DNA from: Parvibaculum sp040390855
GTDB lineage: Bacteria; Pseudomonadota; Alphaproteobacteria; Parvibaculales; Parvibaculaceae
DNA: 64,000 nt
NCBI GenBank assembly: GCA_040390855.1
Contig: JAZJXO010000028.1
Coordinates: forward strand, 94,796-158,795
Direction of reading: 5' to 3'
Below, piece by piece: positions 33,831-41,245 of the stretch. The position numbers and the translations under genes are program-made. The stretch's first letter is position 1. Every line of letters begins with the position of its first letter. The notes under the pieces are model-generated. The model worked only from the letters and a program-made list of their open reading frames with translations, was not told where the DNA came from and made no database searches.

Positions 33831-34538
33831 CTACCCTATTAGTGCAAGCAAAGCGGCCTGTTCGGGTTTTACCGCAATCAGGACACGCGCGAATGACAAA
33901 TTCTCAAGCGACAGGGCGACCGCCGGAGAAAGACAAAAGCCCGTGACCCCACCCAAAGCTCCCTGAAGTCCCGCTTTTTGCACTGCATCGGCAAAACCAC
34001 TCGCCGTGCGTGGTGAAAAGAACAAGACCCCGTCAATGCCACCGGTCCCAAGCGCCCTGATCACGGGCTGCGGTAAAGCACTGACACGCTCGGCCTCGTA
34101 GAGCACAACACGATGCACCTCATGCCCGCGCGCGGCGAGATCACCGCCAAGATCGCCCGCCACTACGCTACCAGCCACATGGAGAAACGGTGCAGACGGG
34201 CTCACATTTTCGGCAACCGTCTGGGCGAGCGACACAACATCACCGCCCGCGATGGTTACGCGGGTAAAACCGGCGTTCCGCGCCGCCCGCGCACTGGCCT
34301 CGCCGACGGTAAAAACCGGCAGATGTTGAAAGGCGTATAAATCGTCCCGCGCGGCAAGCGCTCTCACACCGCTGGCACTGGTGAAAAGCAGCCCGGCCCA
34401 ATCACGCGCGGGGATGACCGCATCAGACACATATCTGATCGTGAGCATGGGCGCGTGCAACACGTCATGGCCCTGACCCTCAAGCGCCGCAATGAGGGGG
34501 CCTGCATCATCATCCGGTCGCGTGACAAGCAACCGCAT
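33831..34538 (-). CDS. hemD: Uroporphyrinogen-III synthase
   Basis: 235 residues of the HemD fold, with MRLLVTRPDDDAGPLIAAL at the start, LLFTSASGVRAL, FTVGEASARAARNAGF and FFSPRTASGFADAV. It cyclises hydroxymethylbilane to uroporphyrinogen III. HemD sequences are poorly conserved but context is decisive, because it follows hemC directly. Two starts are possible: GTG at 34547 overlapping the hemC stop (GTGA), or ATG at 34538. The ATG matches the conserved beginning, and either implies coupling to hemC. Confidence 0.93.
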   Translation of the reverse strand: MRLLVTRPDDDAGPLIAALEGQGHDVLHAPMLTIRYVSDAVIPARDWAGLLFTSASGVRALAARDDLYAFQHLPVFTVGEASARAARNAGFTRVTIAGGDVVSLAQTVAENVSPSAPFLHVAGSVVAGDLGGDLAARGHEVHRVVLYEAERVSALPQPVIRALGTGGIDGVLFFSPRTASGFADAVQKAGLQGALGGVTGFCLSPAVALSLENLSFARVLIAVKPEQAALLALIG

Positions 34539-34543
34539 GGGGA

Positions 34544-35470
34544 TCACGGCAGTTTGAAAAATTGCGGGCCCGCGCGCGACTTCAATTCACGCCCCGCATC
34601 GACGCCGAGCGCCACAGCATCGCACGCCAGCCCGTCGCGTGATGTTTCCAGTACCTCTTTACCGTCCGGCGTCAGGATCATCGCGCGCAGGCTCAGGCGT
34701 TTGCCGTTCAATTCCGCCAGCGCAGCAATCGGCGTGCGGCATGAGCCGTCGAGCACGGCAAGAAGCGCGCGCTCGGCGCTGACCCGCACACCGCTTTCGG
34801 CATGATGAAACTGGTGGAGCAGCGCGGCGGCTTCCTCATCGGCCTTACGACGTTCAACACCGATAGCACCCTGCGCCACGGCAGGCAGCATCTCGTCGGA
34901 CGATAAAGGCGCTGTCACACGGTCTGCCAAATCCATGCGGTTCAATCCCGCCATCGCCAGCATGGTCGCATCCGCCACGCCGTCTGAGAGTTTTTTGAGC
35001 CGTGTATCGACATTGCCGCGAAAGGGCACGATCGTCACGTCAGGGCGCTTCGCCAGCACTTGCGCCGCGCGGCGCAAGGACGATGTGCCGACCACGGCAC
35101 CGGCGGGCAAGTCTGCAAGCAACGCAGCTTTTGACGAGATAAAAGCGTCGCGCGGATCTTCGCGCTCCAATATGCAATCAATGATGAGCGCGTCAGGCAA
35201 CGTGGTCGGCATGTCTTTCATCGAATGCACGGCAAAATCGATGGAGCCATTGTGAAGCGCTTCTTCAAGCTCGAACGTAAAAAGCCCCTTGCCGCCGATT
35301 TCAGAGAGATTGCGGTCAAGGACCAGATCGCCCTGCGTTTTGAAGACGACAAGTTCCGTCACCTCGTCCACCGGCGCACCGAGAACACGGGCGATGTGAC
35401 CGGCCACCATATGCGCTTGAATAAGCGCGAGTTTCGACCCGCGGGTACCGATGCGGAAGCGACGGGACAT
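34544..35470 (-). CDS. hemC: Porphobilinogen deaminase (hydroxymethylbilane synthase)
   Basis: 308 residues. IGTRGSKLALIQAHMV opens the protein, followed by DRNLSEIGGKGLFTFELEEAL, the active-site segment HSMKDMPT, VGTSSLRRAAQ, FRGNVDTRLKK and the dipyrromethane-binding LDGSCRTPIAALA with its conserved Cys. It condenses four porphobilinogens into hydroxymethylbilane. It is the first gene of a five-gene minus operon and is divergent from tsaD, sharing a 106-base promoter region, which is the standard alphaproteobacterial layout. Confidence 0.97.
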   Translation of the reverse strand: MSRRFRIGTRGSKLALIQAHMVAGHIARVLGAPVDEVTELVVFKTQGDLVLDRNLSEIGGKGLFTFELEEALHNGSIDFAVHSMKDMPTTLPDALIIDCILEREDPRDAFISSKAALLADLPAGAVVGTSSLRRAAQVLAKRPDVTIVPFRGNVDTRLKKLSDGVADATMLAMAGLNRMDLADRVTAPLSSDEMLPAVAQGAIGVERRKADEEAAALLHQFHHAESGVRVSAERALLAVLDGSCRTPIAALAELNGKRLSLRAMILTPDGKEVLETSRDGLACDAVALGVDAGRELKSRAGPQFFKLP

Positions 35471-35576
35471 GGATTTTCTCTTGTAAGTGCGAACATGGCG
35501 TCAAGGACGAGTTCCGACTATATAAACGATCTGACGCCATCGCGAAGCCCAAAAGCCCAGTAGGAACCACCCGATC

Positions 35577-36641
35577 TTGAGCAAAACCCTCACAATTCTG
35601 GGGATCGAGACAAGCTGCGACGAAACAGCCGCCGCCGTCGTGCGCCGCTCGGGCAACGGGGCGGGTGAAATCCTGTCCAATGCGGTCTTTTCGCAGATCA
35701 AGGAACACACTCCCTTTGGCGGCGTCGTCCCTGAAATTGCAGCCCGCGCTCATGTCGAACATCTGGACGGGCTCATCTCCCGCGCAATGACGGATGCAAA
35801 CGTCGGATGGGACGATCTCGACGCTATAGCAGCAACCGCAGGGCCCGGCCTTATCGGTGGCGTCATTGTCGGCCTGATGACCGCCAAGGGTCTGGCGCTC
35901 GCCCGCGACCTGCCACTCATTGCTGTCAATCATCTGGAAGGCCATGCGCTGACCGCGCGACTCACCAATGATGTCGCCTTCCCTTTTCTGCTGCTCCTCG
36001 TCTCCGGCGGTCACAGCCAGTTGCTCATCGTCGAAGCCGTCGGAAAATACCGCCGCCTCGGTACGACGATTGACGATGCTGTGGGCGAGGCTTTCGACAA
36101 GGTGGCGAAACTTCTGGGTCTGGGTTTTCCCGGCGGTCCGGCGGTTGAAAAAATGGCGAGGCAAGGCAATCCGGTACGCTTTACTCTGCCGCGTCCGCTT
36201 ATCGGCAAAGCTGGTTGCGACTTTTCTTTTTCGGGTCTGAAAACCGCCGTCCGCCAGCTCGCCGCGAGCCAAAACAATCTCGACGATCAGACGAAGGCTG
36301 ATATTGCAGCGGCTTTCCAGATGGCTGTCGGCGATGTCATCGCTGACCGCGTGAGCCACGCCATCGAAATGACGAACGAGATTTTGGGCATAACGACAGG
36401 ACGGCTTGTTGTGGCGGGCGGCGTCGCGGCCAATCTGGCGCTGAAAACGCGGCTGGAAAAAACCGCGCATAACTATGACTACGACCTGATCGTCCCCCCG
36501 CCGAAACTCTGCACCGACAATGGCGCAATGATCGCTTGGGCGGGACTTGAAAGGCTCGCATTGGGTGAGACTTCGGATCTGAACGTCAGCCCCTTGGCCC
36601 GCTGGCCGCTCGACCCGACAAAACCCGCGCGCGGGAACTGA
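35577..36641 (+). CDS. tsaD: tRNA N6-adenosine threonylcarbamoyltransferase
   Basis: 354 residues of the Kae1/TsaD ASKHA family. LGIETSCDETAAAVV opens it. Metal ligands His119 and His123 are in NHLEGH, and SGGHSQLLIV, GEAFDKVAKLLGLGFPGGP and the C-terminal PKLCTDNGAMIAWAG are complete. With TsaB/C/E it makes t6A37 in ANN-decoding tRNAs. The start is TTG with AGGA 11 bases upstream, and no ATG fits. In relatives gpsA follows closely; here 1.6 kb with small genes and a TetR gene intervenes. Confidence 0.96.
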   Translation: MSKTLTILGIETSCDETAAAVVRRSGNGAGEILSNAVFSQIKEHTPFGGVVPEIAARAHVEHLDGLISRAMTDANVGWDDLDAIAATAGPGLIGGVIVGLMTAKGLALARDLPLIAVNHLEGHALTARLTNDVAFPFLLLLVSGGHSQLLIVEAVGKYRRLGTTIDDAVGEAFDKVAKLLGLGFPGGPAVEKMARQGNPVRFTLPRPLIGKAGCDFSFSGLKTAVRQLAASQNNLDDQTKADIAAAFQMAVGDVIADRVSHAIEMTNEILGITTGRLVVAGGVAANLALKTRLEKTAHNYDYDLIVPPPKLCTDNGAMIAWAGLERLALGETSDLNVSPLARWPLDPTKPARGN

Positions 36642-36662
36642 ATACCAGAAAGCTCACAGAAC

Positions 36663-36695
36663 AAAAAACCCCGACGCTGGGGAGCAGCGTCGGGG
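36663..36695 (-). terminator. Strong intrinsic terminator, minus-strand oriented
   Basis: A perfect 11-bp stem, CCCCGACGCTG (36669-36679) and CAGCGTCGGGG (36685-36695), has a five-base loop. On the minus strand it is followed by TTTTTTG. The orientation serves a minus-strand transcript, which is explained by the small membrane-protein genes above. It may also end tsaD. Confidence 0.88.
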
Positions 36696-36841
36696 TCAGA
36701 TAGACCTAGCGACAGGCCTTTTCAGAGACAGAGCCCTCTTGGGGAGGAGGGAGGGAGGGTGAGGAACCCCGCTCTGAAAACTCAGAATCTCAAACGCAAC
36801 CGAGCGAACTCGAATTCAACTGGACGGCATCAGACAAACGC

Positions 36842-36874
36842 CCCGATACCGGCCCGATACGGGCCCGATACCGG
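36842..36874. repeat. Tandem repeat, 3 x 11 bp
   Basis: Three adjacent units: CCCGATACCGG, CCCGATACGGG, CCCGATACCGG. Units 1 and 3 are identical; unit 2 has one swap. The array begins seven bases after the end of a 47-residue membrane-protein gene and lies between it and its terminator, so it would be in the 3' untranslated RNA. Confidence 0.85.
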
Positions 36875-36880
36875 AAAGCA

Positions 36881-37024
36881 TCAAACGAACGACACGATGC
36901 CCGATGTCTGCGCGACAAGTACCGCCGCATAGGTACCGAGCACCAGTGTAACAAGCCGAAGAACAACAGCTTCAGCGCGGCGGGCGATCCTGCCCTCACC
37001 TTTCAAGCTTCCTGTGAACTTCAT
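36881..37024 (-). CDS. Small hypothetical membrane protein (47 residues)
   Basis: Begins MKFTGSLKGEGRIARRAEAV, a basic N-terminus, followed by one hydrophobic helix (about residues 20-45: VLRLVTLVLGTYAAVLVAQT). AAAGGA lies nine bases before the ATG. No family was recognised. The gene follows a 34-residue membrane-protein gene by 89 bases on the minus strand and is followed by a tandem repeat and a strong minus-strand terminator, which together support a real transcript. The positively charged N-terminus followed by a single helix predicts an N-in orientation in the inner membrane. Confidence 0.65.
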   Translation of the reverse strand: MKFTGSLKGEGRIARRAEAVVLRLVTLVLGTYAAVLVAQTSGIVSFV

Positions 37025-37113
37025 AGAACTATTCCTTTTCCAAGGCTGTGCAGCTTCCAAGACTGTATGGCGCAAGGCCGGGAGCAAACCCGGGCAAGCG
37101 CCGATCCCGACAG

Positions 37114-37218
37114 TCAGGCTGCGATCTGAAGCGCTGTATGGGCGAAAAACGCGATGCCGTAGCCGACGATGGCGAGCGTGGCGGCGAAGAAGGTGATCTG
37201 GTTGCGTGTGATGGTCAT
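37114..37218 (-). CDS. Small hypothetical membrane protein (34 residues)
   Basis: Begins MTITRNQITFFAATLAIVGY and is almost entirely one hydrophobic helix (about residues 8-31) ending in LQIAA. The ribosome site AAGGAG is near consensus at nine-base spacing, the best evidence that this very short frame is translated. No family was recognised. It heads, or follows a possible leader peptide in, a minus-strand unit with the 47-residue membrane protein. The window between tsaD and gpsA is normally short in relatives, so these genes look like an insertion. Confidence 0.62.
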   Translation of the reverse strand: MTITRNQITFFAATLAIVGYGIAFFAHTALQIAA

Positions 37219-37304
37219 GGCGGTATCTCCTTGAGGTAGCTCTGGCCCGTTCGGGGCCGACGGGGGGCGACATATTCGGGTGTCTCTGGTTGGCAATTCA
37301 TCAT
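37215..37304 (-). CDS. Possible leader peptide (29 residues)
   Basis: A 29-codon frame starting MMNCQPETPEYVAPRRP has its stop TGA overlapping the ATG of the 34-residue membrane protein by four bases (ATGA). No ribosome site is seen before it, and composition is polar and Pro-rich. It could be a coupled leader or chance, so confidence is low. Confidence 0.25.
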   Translation of the reverse strand: MMNCQPETPEYVAPRRPRTGQSYLKEIPP

Positions 37305-37542
37305 TGCTGGAGCAGGGGAGAGGCGGTGTCTCTGCCTGTGATCCTGATTTAGCGAAGCCCTAAACGAAAAACAATGAACAAAATGAAAAATATTCAATCG
37401 TTTCTGAAAATGTTGCTGTGCTGCAACATAAAATGCCGCTGTGAGGGGAGATACAGACACAAAATCAGGGCCTTATGGCTGAAAATGCCACGGCTTCAGT
37501 TTTGCTGCATGTGCGAGAATTATTTATGACGAAGCTGGAGAC
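37305..37542. other. AT-rich regulatory interval upstream of the small membrane-protein genes
   Basis: The stretch 37355-37435 is much richer in A and T than the surroundings. It contains the inverted repeat ATGTTGC (37410-37416) / GCAACAT (37423-37429) and ATTCAATCGTT (37392-37402), an 11-base word that recurs upstream of the TetR gene at 38223-38233. It is probably the promoter of the minus-strand small genes. No further gene is seen before the TetR stop. Confidence 0.45.
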
Positions 37543-38169
37543 TCAGGCCTCGACAAGACTTTGCGGCACCGGCACCGCCGCCACACCAGCTCTGAGGCCT
37601 GCTGTCAAAAGCTGGTAGACGCCTTCCAGTTCCCGCTCCAGCCGGTCAAGCGCGAGGCGGGAAAAGAGCTGTGGATAGGAGAATTTGAGCGTCGCGGCCT
37701 GGATCATCTCGGCGGCATATTCAGGGTCGCCGACACGGAACTCGCCCGACAGAACTCCGAACTCAATAATACGGGCCAGAATCTCGCGCTCCCGTTCAAG
37801 CCCCTCGTCATGGAAATGGGGCCGCTCGGTCGTGATGATCTGCGCCATCTCCACGAGTTTGGGATCCTGCTCCAGCGTATGAAAGGTCTCGCGCAGATCA
37901 TAAAACAGGAAATCATGCAGGCGCTCGGCCGCCGTGCGGTCGGATTTGATCAGGATTTCCGAGAGTTCATCAACCGTGCGCATAGCGGCGGCGCGCGCGA
38001 TCTCCTCGGCAATATCGAGCTTGCCCGCAAAATAACGATAGAGATTACCGGGGCTCATATCGCAATCTGCCGCCACATCCGCCATCGTCGTCTTGCCATA
38101 ACCGTAATGAGCAAAACGGCGCTTGGCAGCGTCGATGATTTTCTGGCGTGTCGCGTCGATCCCGTTCAT
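37543..38169 (-). CDS. TetR/AcrR family transcriptional regulator
   Basis: 208 residues from the ATG at 38169. The N-terminal helix-turn-helix is typical: RQKIIDAAKRRFAHYGYGKT, then MADVAADCDMSPGNLYRYFAGK. The C-terminal ligand-binding domain (about 60-205) is helical and of the TetR_C type seen in alphaproteobacterial regulators (ERLHDFLFYDLRETFHTLEQDP). The ligand is unknown. It is divergent from gpsA, with 81 bases between the start codons. The small membrane-protein genes lie downstream on the same strand and are the nearest plausible targets, inferred from a shared 11-base word in both upstream regions. Confidence 0.92.
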   Translation of the reverse strand: MNGIDATRQKIIDAAKRRFAHYGYGKTTMADVAADCDMSPGNLYRYFAGKLDIAEEIARAAAMRTVDELSEILIKSDRTAAERLHDFLFYDLRETFHTLEQDPKLVEMAQIITTERPHFHDEGLEREREILARIIEFGVLSGEFRVGDPEYAAEMIQAATLKFSYPQLFSRLALDRLERELEGVYQLLTAGLRAGVAAVPVPQSLVEA

Positions 38170-38250
38170 ACAGAGAAGTCTATTCCGCTCCGGTTCTGAA
38201 TCCAATGAATAAAAAACAGATCATTCAATCGTTAGCAGGTGCAGCATAAA

Positions 38251-39276
38251 ATGGCCGCACGCAGTTCTGTAAATTTTGACCATATCGGTGTCGTCGGCGC
38301 AGGCGCATGGGGCACGGCGCTGGCGCAGGTTGCCGCGCGGGCCGGAGGTCAATCGCGTCGCGTGACGCTCTGGGCCCGCGAAAGCGAGATCGTCGAAAGC
38401 ATCAACACGGCCCGCGAAAACAAAACCTTTCTCGCCGGTATCACGCTTGAACCCTCGATCAATGCCACATCCGACATAAGCGCCATGGCGGACGCCGGTG
38501 CAATCCTGATGGTGACGCCTGCGCAATTCATGCGGGCGAGTCTGATAAGCCTGAAACCGCATCTGAAATCGGGCACACCCGTTCTTCTCTGCGCCAAGGG
38601 CGTCGAGCAGGACACACATAAGCTCCTGACCGAAGTGCTGGCTGAAGTCTTGCCTGCTGCCACGCCCGCCGTGCTGTCAGGTCCGAGCTTTGCCGCCGAA
38701 GTCGCGCGCGGGCTTCCCACCGCCGTCACGCTTGCCTGCGCTGATGAGAAACTGGCCAATCAACTCATGCAGGCTATCGGTCTGCCGACCTTCCGCCCCT
38801 ATTTCTCACCCGACCTCATCGGTGCGGAAGTCGGCGGCGCGGTGAAAAATGTGCTCGCGATTGCCTGCGGCATTGTCGAAGGAAAAAAGCTCGGCGCATC
38901 GGCGCGAGCCGCCCTCACCACGCGCGGGTTTGCCGAAATGACGAGACTCGGATTGGCGCTGGGCGCGCGCGCAGAAACGCTCGTGGGCCTCTCAGGCCTC
39001 GGCGATCTCGTCCTCACCTGCAACTCGCCGCAATCACGCAATATGTCACTGGGCCTTGCACTCGGTGAAGGCAAAACACTCGCCGAGATCATGGGCGCGC
39101 GCAATGCCGTGACCGAAGGCGTCCATTCGGCAAACGCTGTCGTCGAGCTTGGAAAAATTCACAAAGTCGAAATGCCGATTGCCGAAGCTGTGGCACGGAT
39201 CGTCACCGGACAATCATCCGTAGACGAAGCAATCCTCACCCTCCTCACCCGTCCCTTCAAAAGCGAAATCGCCTGA
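38251..39276 (+). CDS. gpsA: Glycerol-3-phosphate dehydrogenase [NAD(P)+]
   Basis: 341 residues from the ATG at 38251; a GTG at 38239 is possible. The Rossmann motif GVVGAGAWGTALAQVAA, the substrate and catalytic regions CAKGVEQ, SGPSFAAEVARGLPT, GAEVGGAVKNVLAIACGIVEG with the catalytic Lys, and LSGLGDLVLTCNSPQSRN are all present. It makes sn-glycerol 3-phosphate for phospholipids. YciI-like and EVE-domain genes follow within 20 bases each, forming a conserved alphaproteobacterial operon. Confidence 0.97.
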   Translation: MAARSSVNFDHIGVVGAGAWGTALAQVAARAGGQSRRVTLWARESEIVESINTARENKTFLAGITLEPSINATSDISAMADAGAILMVTPAQFMRASLISLKPHLKSGTPVLLCAKGVEQDTHKLLTEVLAEVLPAATPAVLSGPSFAAEVARGLPTAVTLACADEKLANQLMQAIGLPTFRPYFSPDLIGAEVGGAVKNVLAIACGIVEGKKLGASARAALTTRGFAEMTRLGLALGARAETLVGLSGLGDLVLTCNSPQSRNMSLGLALGEGKTLAEIMGARNAVTEGVHSANAVVELGKIHKVEMPIAEAVARIVTGQSSVDEAILTLLTRPFKSEIA

Positions 39277-39296
39277 GACCAAGGAGACAGAAGAAA

Positions 39297-39581
39297 ATGC
39301 TTTATGTCATCATCGGCACGGACAAGCCGGACAGTCTGGCATTGCGCATGGCCAACCGCGAGGCGCATCTGAAATATTGGGCGGAAGCCGGCGTTATCAA
39401 ATTGAGCGGCCCCTTCTCCAACGATGAAGGCACTGTGATGAACGGATCGCTGATTGCCATCGAAGTTGAAAACCGCACCGAAGCCGAAAAACTTCTGGCC
39501 AATGACCCTTACATGCTTGCAGGCCTTTTCGCGCATTCCGAAATCCGCGCATGGAAATGGCTTGTGGGCCGTAACGCATAA
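39297..39581 (+). CDS. YciI-like protein (YCII family)
   Basis: 94 residues of the dimeric alpha/beta-barrel YCII family. LYVIIGTDKPDSLALRMANREAHL supplies the conserved His-Asp region (REAHLKYW), and GPFSNDEGTVMNGSLIAIEVEN continues it. Some relatives are proposed hydrolases or dehydrochlorinases, but function here is unknown. GGAG nine bases before the ATG supports the start. Between gpsA and the EVE gene. Confidence 0.92.
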   Translation: MLYVIIGTDKPDSLALRMANREAHLKYWAEAGVIKLSGPFSNDEGTVMNGSLIAIEVENRTEAEKLLANDPYMLAGLFAHSEIRAWKWLVGRNA

Positions 39582-39592
39582 AGTTGACAACA

Positions 39593-40018
39593 ATGGCATA
39601 TTGGCTTTTCAAATCCGAACCCTCCACCTGGAGCTGGGACGACCAAAAGAAAAAAGGCGCGAACGGCGAACCCTGGACGGGCGTGCGCAACTATCAGGCC
39701 AATAACAATATGAAACTGATGAAGAAGGGTGATCTCGGCTTCTTCTATCACTCGGTCGAAGAACGCTCGATGGTCGGCATCGTCCGCGTCATCGGTGAAC
39801 ATCGCCCCGATCCGACCGACGAAAAAGGAAAATTCGGCCTCGTCATCATCGAAGCGGTTGAAGACCTGCCAAAACCCATCACGCTTGATGATGTGAAACG
39901 CACACCCGAACTTAGCAACATGGTTCTTGTCAAAAACTCGCGCCTCTCCGTCCAGCCCGTGACGCCTGCCGAATGGAAACTCATCTGCAAAATGTCCGGG
40001 CTGAAAAAAGCACCGTGA
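39593..40018 (+). CDS. EVE domain-containing protein
   Basis: 141 residues, nearly all one EVE (PUA-like) domain: MAYWLFKSEPSTWSWDDQ, GVRNYQANNNMKLMKKGDLGFFYHS and VGIVRVIGEHRPDPT. EVE domains resemble YTH and PUA folds and are thought to bind modified nucleic-acid bases. It is encoded directly after YciI, and the gpsA-YciI-EVE order is conserved. Convergent with the Doc gene, three bases apart. Confidence 0.94.
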   Translation: MAYWLFKSEPSTWSWDDQKKKGANGEPWTGVRNYQANNNMKLMKKGDLGFFYHSVEERSMVGIVRVIGEHRPDPTDEKGKFGLVIIEAVEDLPKPITLDDVKRTPELSNMVLVKNSRLSVQPVTPAEWKLICKMSGLKKAP

Positions 40019-40021
40019 AGG

Positions 40022-40396
40022 TCAGAGGGCCTTCACATTCACCCTGAGCCAAGGTTCCAATAGTTCGAAACGGAAAGTTCCAGCGTCAAATAATCCGATC
40101 ATAAAATCATAAGCCTCAACCGGATCGCCTTCGAAAACAAAACCGTTAAGACGCAAAAATACGTCCGCCACTGCAAAGGCGATGCGCTTATTGCCGTCGA
40201 TGAAGGAATAGTTGACCGCAAGACTCTCCAACAGCGCGGCCGCTTCCGCGATCACATCGTCGTAGTAACCTGTCTGTGGACGGAACAAAGCACTCCCCAG
40301 AGCACCCATATCCCGCACACCTTGCGTGCCACCGTAAAGCGCGATCAACTTTTCCTGCATCGCGAGGGCTTCGACCATCGTCAGATAGTCGGTCAT
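40022..40396 (-). CDS. doc: Doc/Fic-family toxin-like protein with altered catalytic motif
   Basis: 124 residues matching the death-on-curing branch of Fic proteins: LTMVEALAMQEKLIALYGG, RDMGALGSALFRPQ, ALLESLAVNYSFIDGNKRIA and a C-terminal RFELLEPWLR. The Fic motif HxFx(D/N)GNKR reads Y63-S-F-I-D-G-N-K-R71; the usual catalytic histidine is a tyrosine (codon TAT) and the following Pro is Ser. The rest of the motif and length are normal. The partner antitoxin gene lies immediately upstream with two bases between. Doc kinase activity on EF-Tu would be expected to need the His, so activity is doubtful. Confidence 0.88.
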   Translation of the reverse strand: MTDYLTMVEALAMQEKLIALYGGTQGVRDMGALGSALFRPQTGYYDDVIAEAAALLESLAVNYSFIDGNKRIAFAVADVFLRLNGFVFEGDPVEAYDFMIGLFDAGTFRFELLEPWLRVNVKAL

Positions 40397-40398
40397 CG

Positions 40399-40626
40399 CT
40401 ATTGAGCCAGGCGCTTATAAAGCTCGCCATTGCGCTTCATGCTGTCACGGAAATGCGCCATCACATTGGCACGCGGGCGTGCTGTCTGCTTAGCGTCAAG
40501 ATAAGCGCGGAACGCATCTTCAACGAGGGACTGCAACTGCCGTCCCTCCGACTTCGCAAGCTCGCGCATCTGAGCCAGAAGCTCCGGGTCTGCCTGTGTC
40601 GCAAATTTTTCCCGCGTGGTCACCAT
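40399..40626 (-). CDS. Antitoxin of the Doc-like module
   Basis: 75 residues, first gene of a two-gene unit with the Doc-like gene two bases downstream. It is mainly helical: TREKFATQADPELLAQMREL then AKSEGRQLQSLVEDAFRAYL, like a ribbon-helix-helix/Phd-type DNA-binding N-terminus, and a basic tail SMKRNGELYKRLAQ that could neutralise the toxin. GGAG precedes the ATG. It is probably autoregulated from the direct repeats just upstream (40649-40680). The family is not identified more exactly. Confidence 0.78.
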   Translation of the reverse strand: MVTTREKFATQADPELLAQMRELAKSEGRQLQSLVEDAFRAYLDAKQTARPRANVMAHFRDSMKRNGELYKRLAQ

Positions 40627-40646
40627 GATGTCTCCGGAAGGTCAAT

Positions 40647-40680
40647 CTTGATAAATCAAGCTATATCATGACAAATCAAG
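40647..40680 (-). promoter_or_regulatory. Operator of the Doc/antitoxin module
   Basis: A palindrome CTTGAT-AA-ATCAAG (40647-40660) overlaps the first of two direct repeats TGA(T/C)AAATCAAG at 40649-40660 and 40669-40680. The repeats are spaced exactly 20 bases, about two helical turns. The site is 20-50 bases before the antitoxin start, as expected for autorepression. Confidence 0.6.
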
Positions 40681-40708
40681 ATACAACTTTGCGGAATACC
40701 GGTTCTAA

Positions 40709-41203
40709 ATGTCAGGCCCGCCGTTTCTCCGGCCTGCGCTTCCCACAGATACCCCCGCCATAGCGGAGATCTTCATGGCCGCACGCGCGACGATGACCTA
40801 TCTGCCCCGCCTCCATACAGAACAGGAAACACACGCCTATTTCGCCCCTGTTGTTGCCAGCCAATGTGTCATCGTCGCCGTTTGCCACTCCGCACCCGAT
40901 GAGATTACCGGTTTTGCCGCGATCAATGACCACGAGGACGAAGACCCCTCAGACGAACATGACAAAAAAATTCACCTCGACCACCTCTATATGAAGCCCG
41001 AATGCTTCGGCGAGGATGTAGGAACGACGCTGCTCAACGCGGTGAAAACGCTGCGTCACCAAGGCTTCGCGCTCTGGTGTTTTCAGGCAAATACGGACGC
41101 GCAGCGCTTCTATGAACGCCACGGTCTCACTCTTGCGAAAACAACCGACGGGCGCGATAACGAAGAAAAGCTGCCCGACATGCTCTATGTTTGGGCTCTG
41201 TAA
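40709..41203 (+). CDS. GNAT family N-acetyltransferase
   Basis: 164 residues of the GNAT fold: LRPALPTDTPAIAEIFMAAR at the N-terminus, ITGFAAINDHE as strand 4, IHLDHLYMKPECFGEDVGTTLLNAVK as the acetyl-CoA-binding motif A (a variant of Q/RxxGxG/A reading ECFGEDVG), and WCFQANTDAQRFYERHGL as motif B. The substrate is unknown. The CoA-transferase gene follows 42 bases later on the same strand, so co-transcription is possible. It is divergent from the Doc module. Confidence 0.88.
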   Translation: MSGPPFLRPALPTDTPAIAEIFMAARATMTYLPRLHTEQETHAYFAPVVASQCVIVAVCHSAPDEITGFAAINDHEDEDPSDEHDKKIHLDHLYMKPECFGEDVGTTLLNAVKTLRHQGFALWCFQANTDAQRFYERHGLTLAKTTDGRDNEEKLPDMLYVWAL

Positions 41204-41245
41204 AAACAAACGCCAAAAAATCGCGTGAACAGGGAAGGCCACAAC

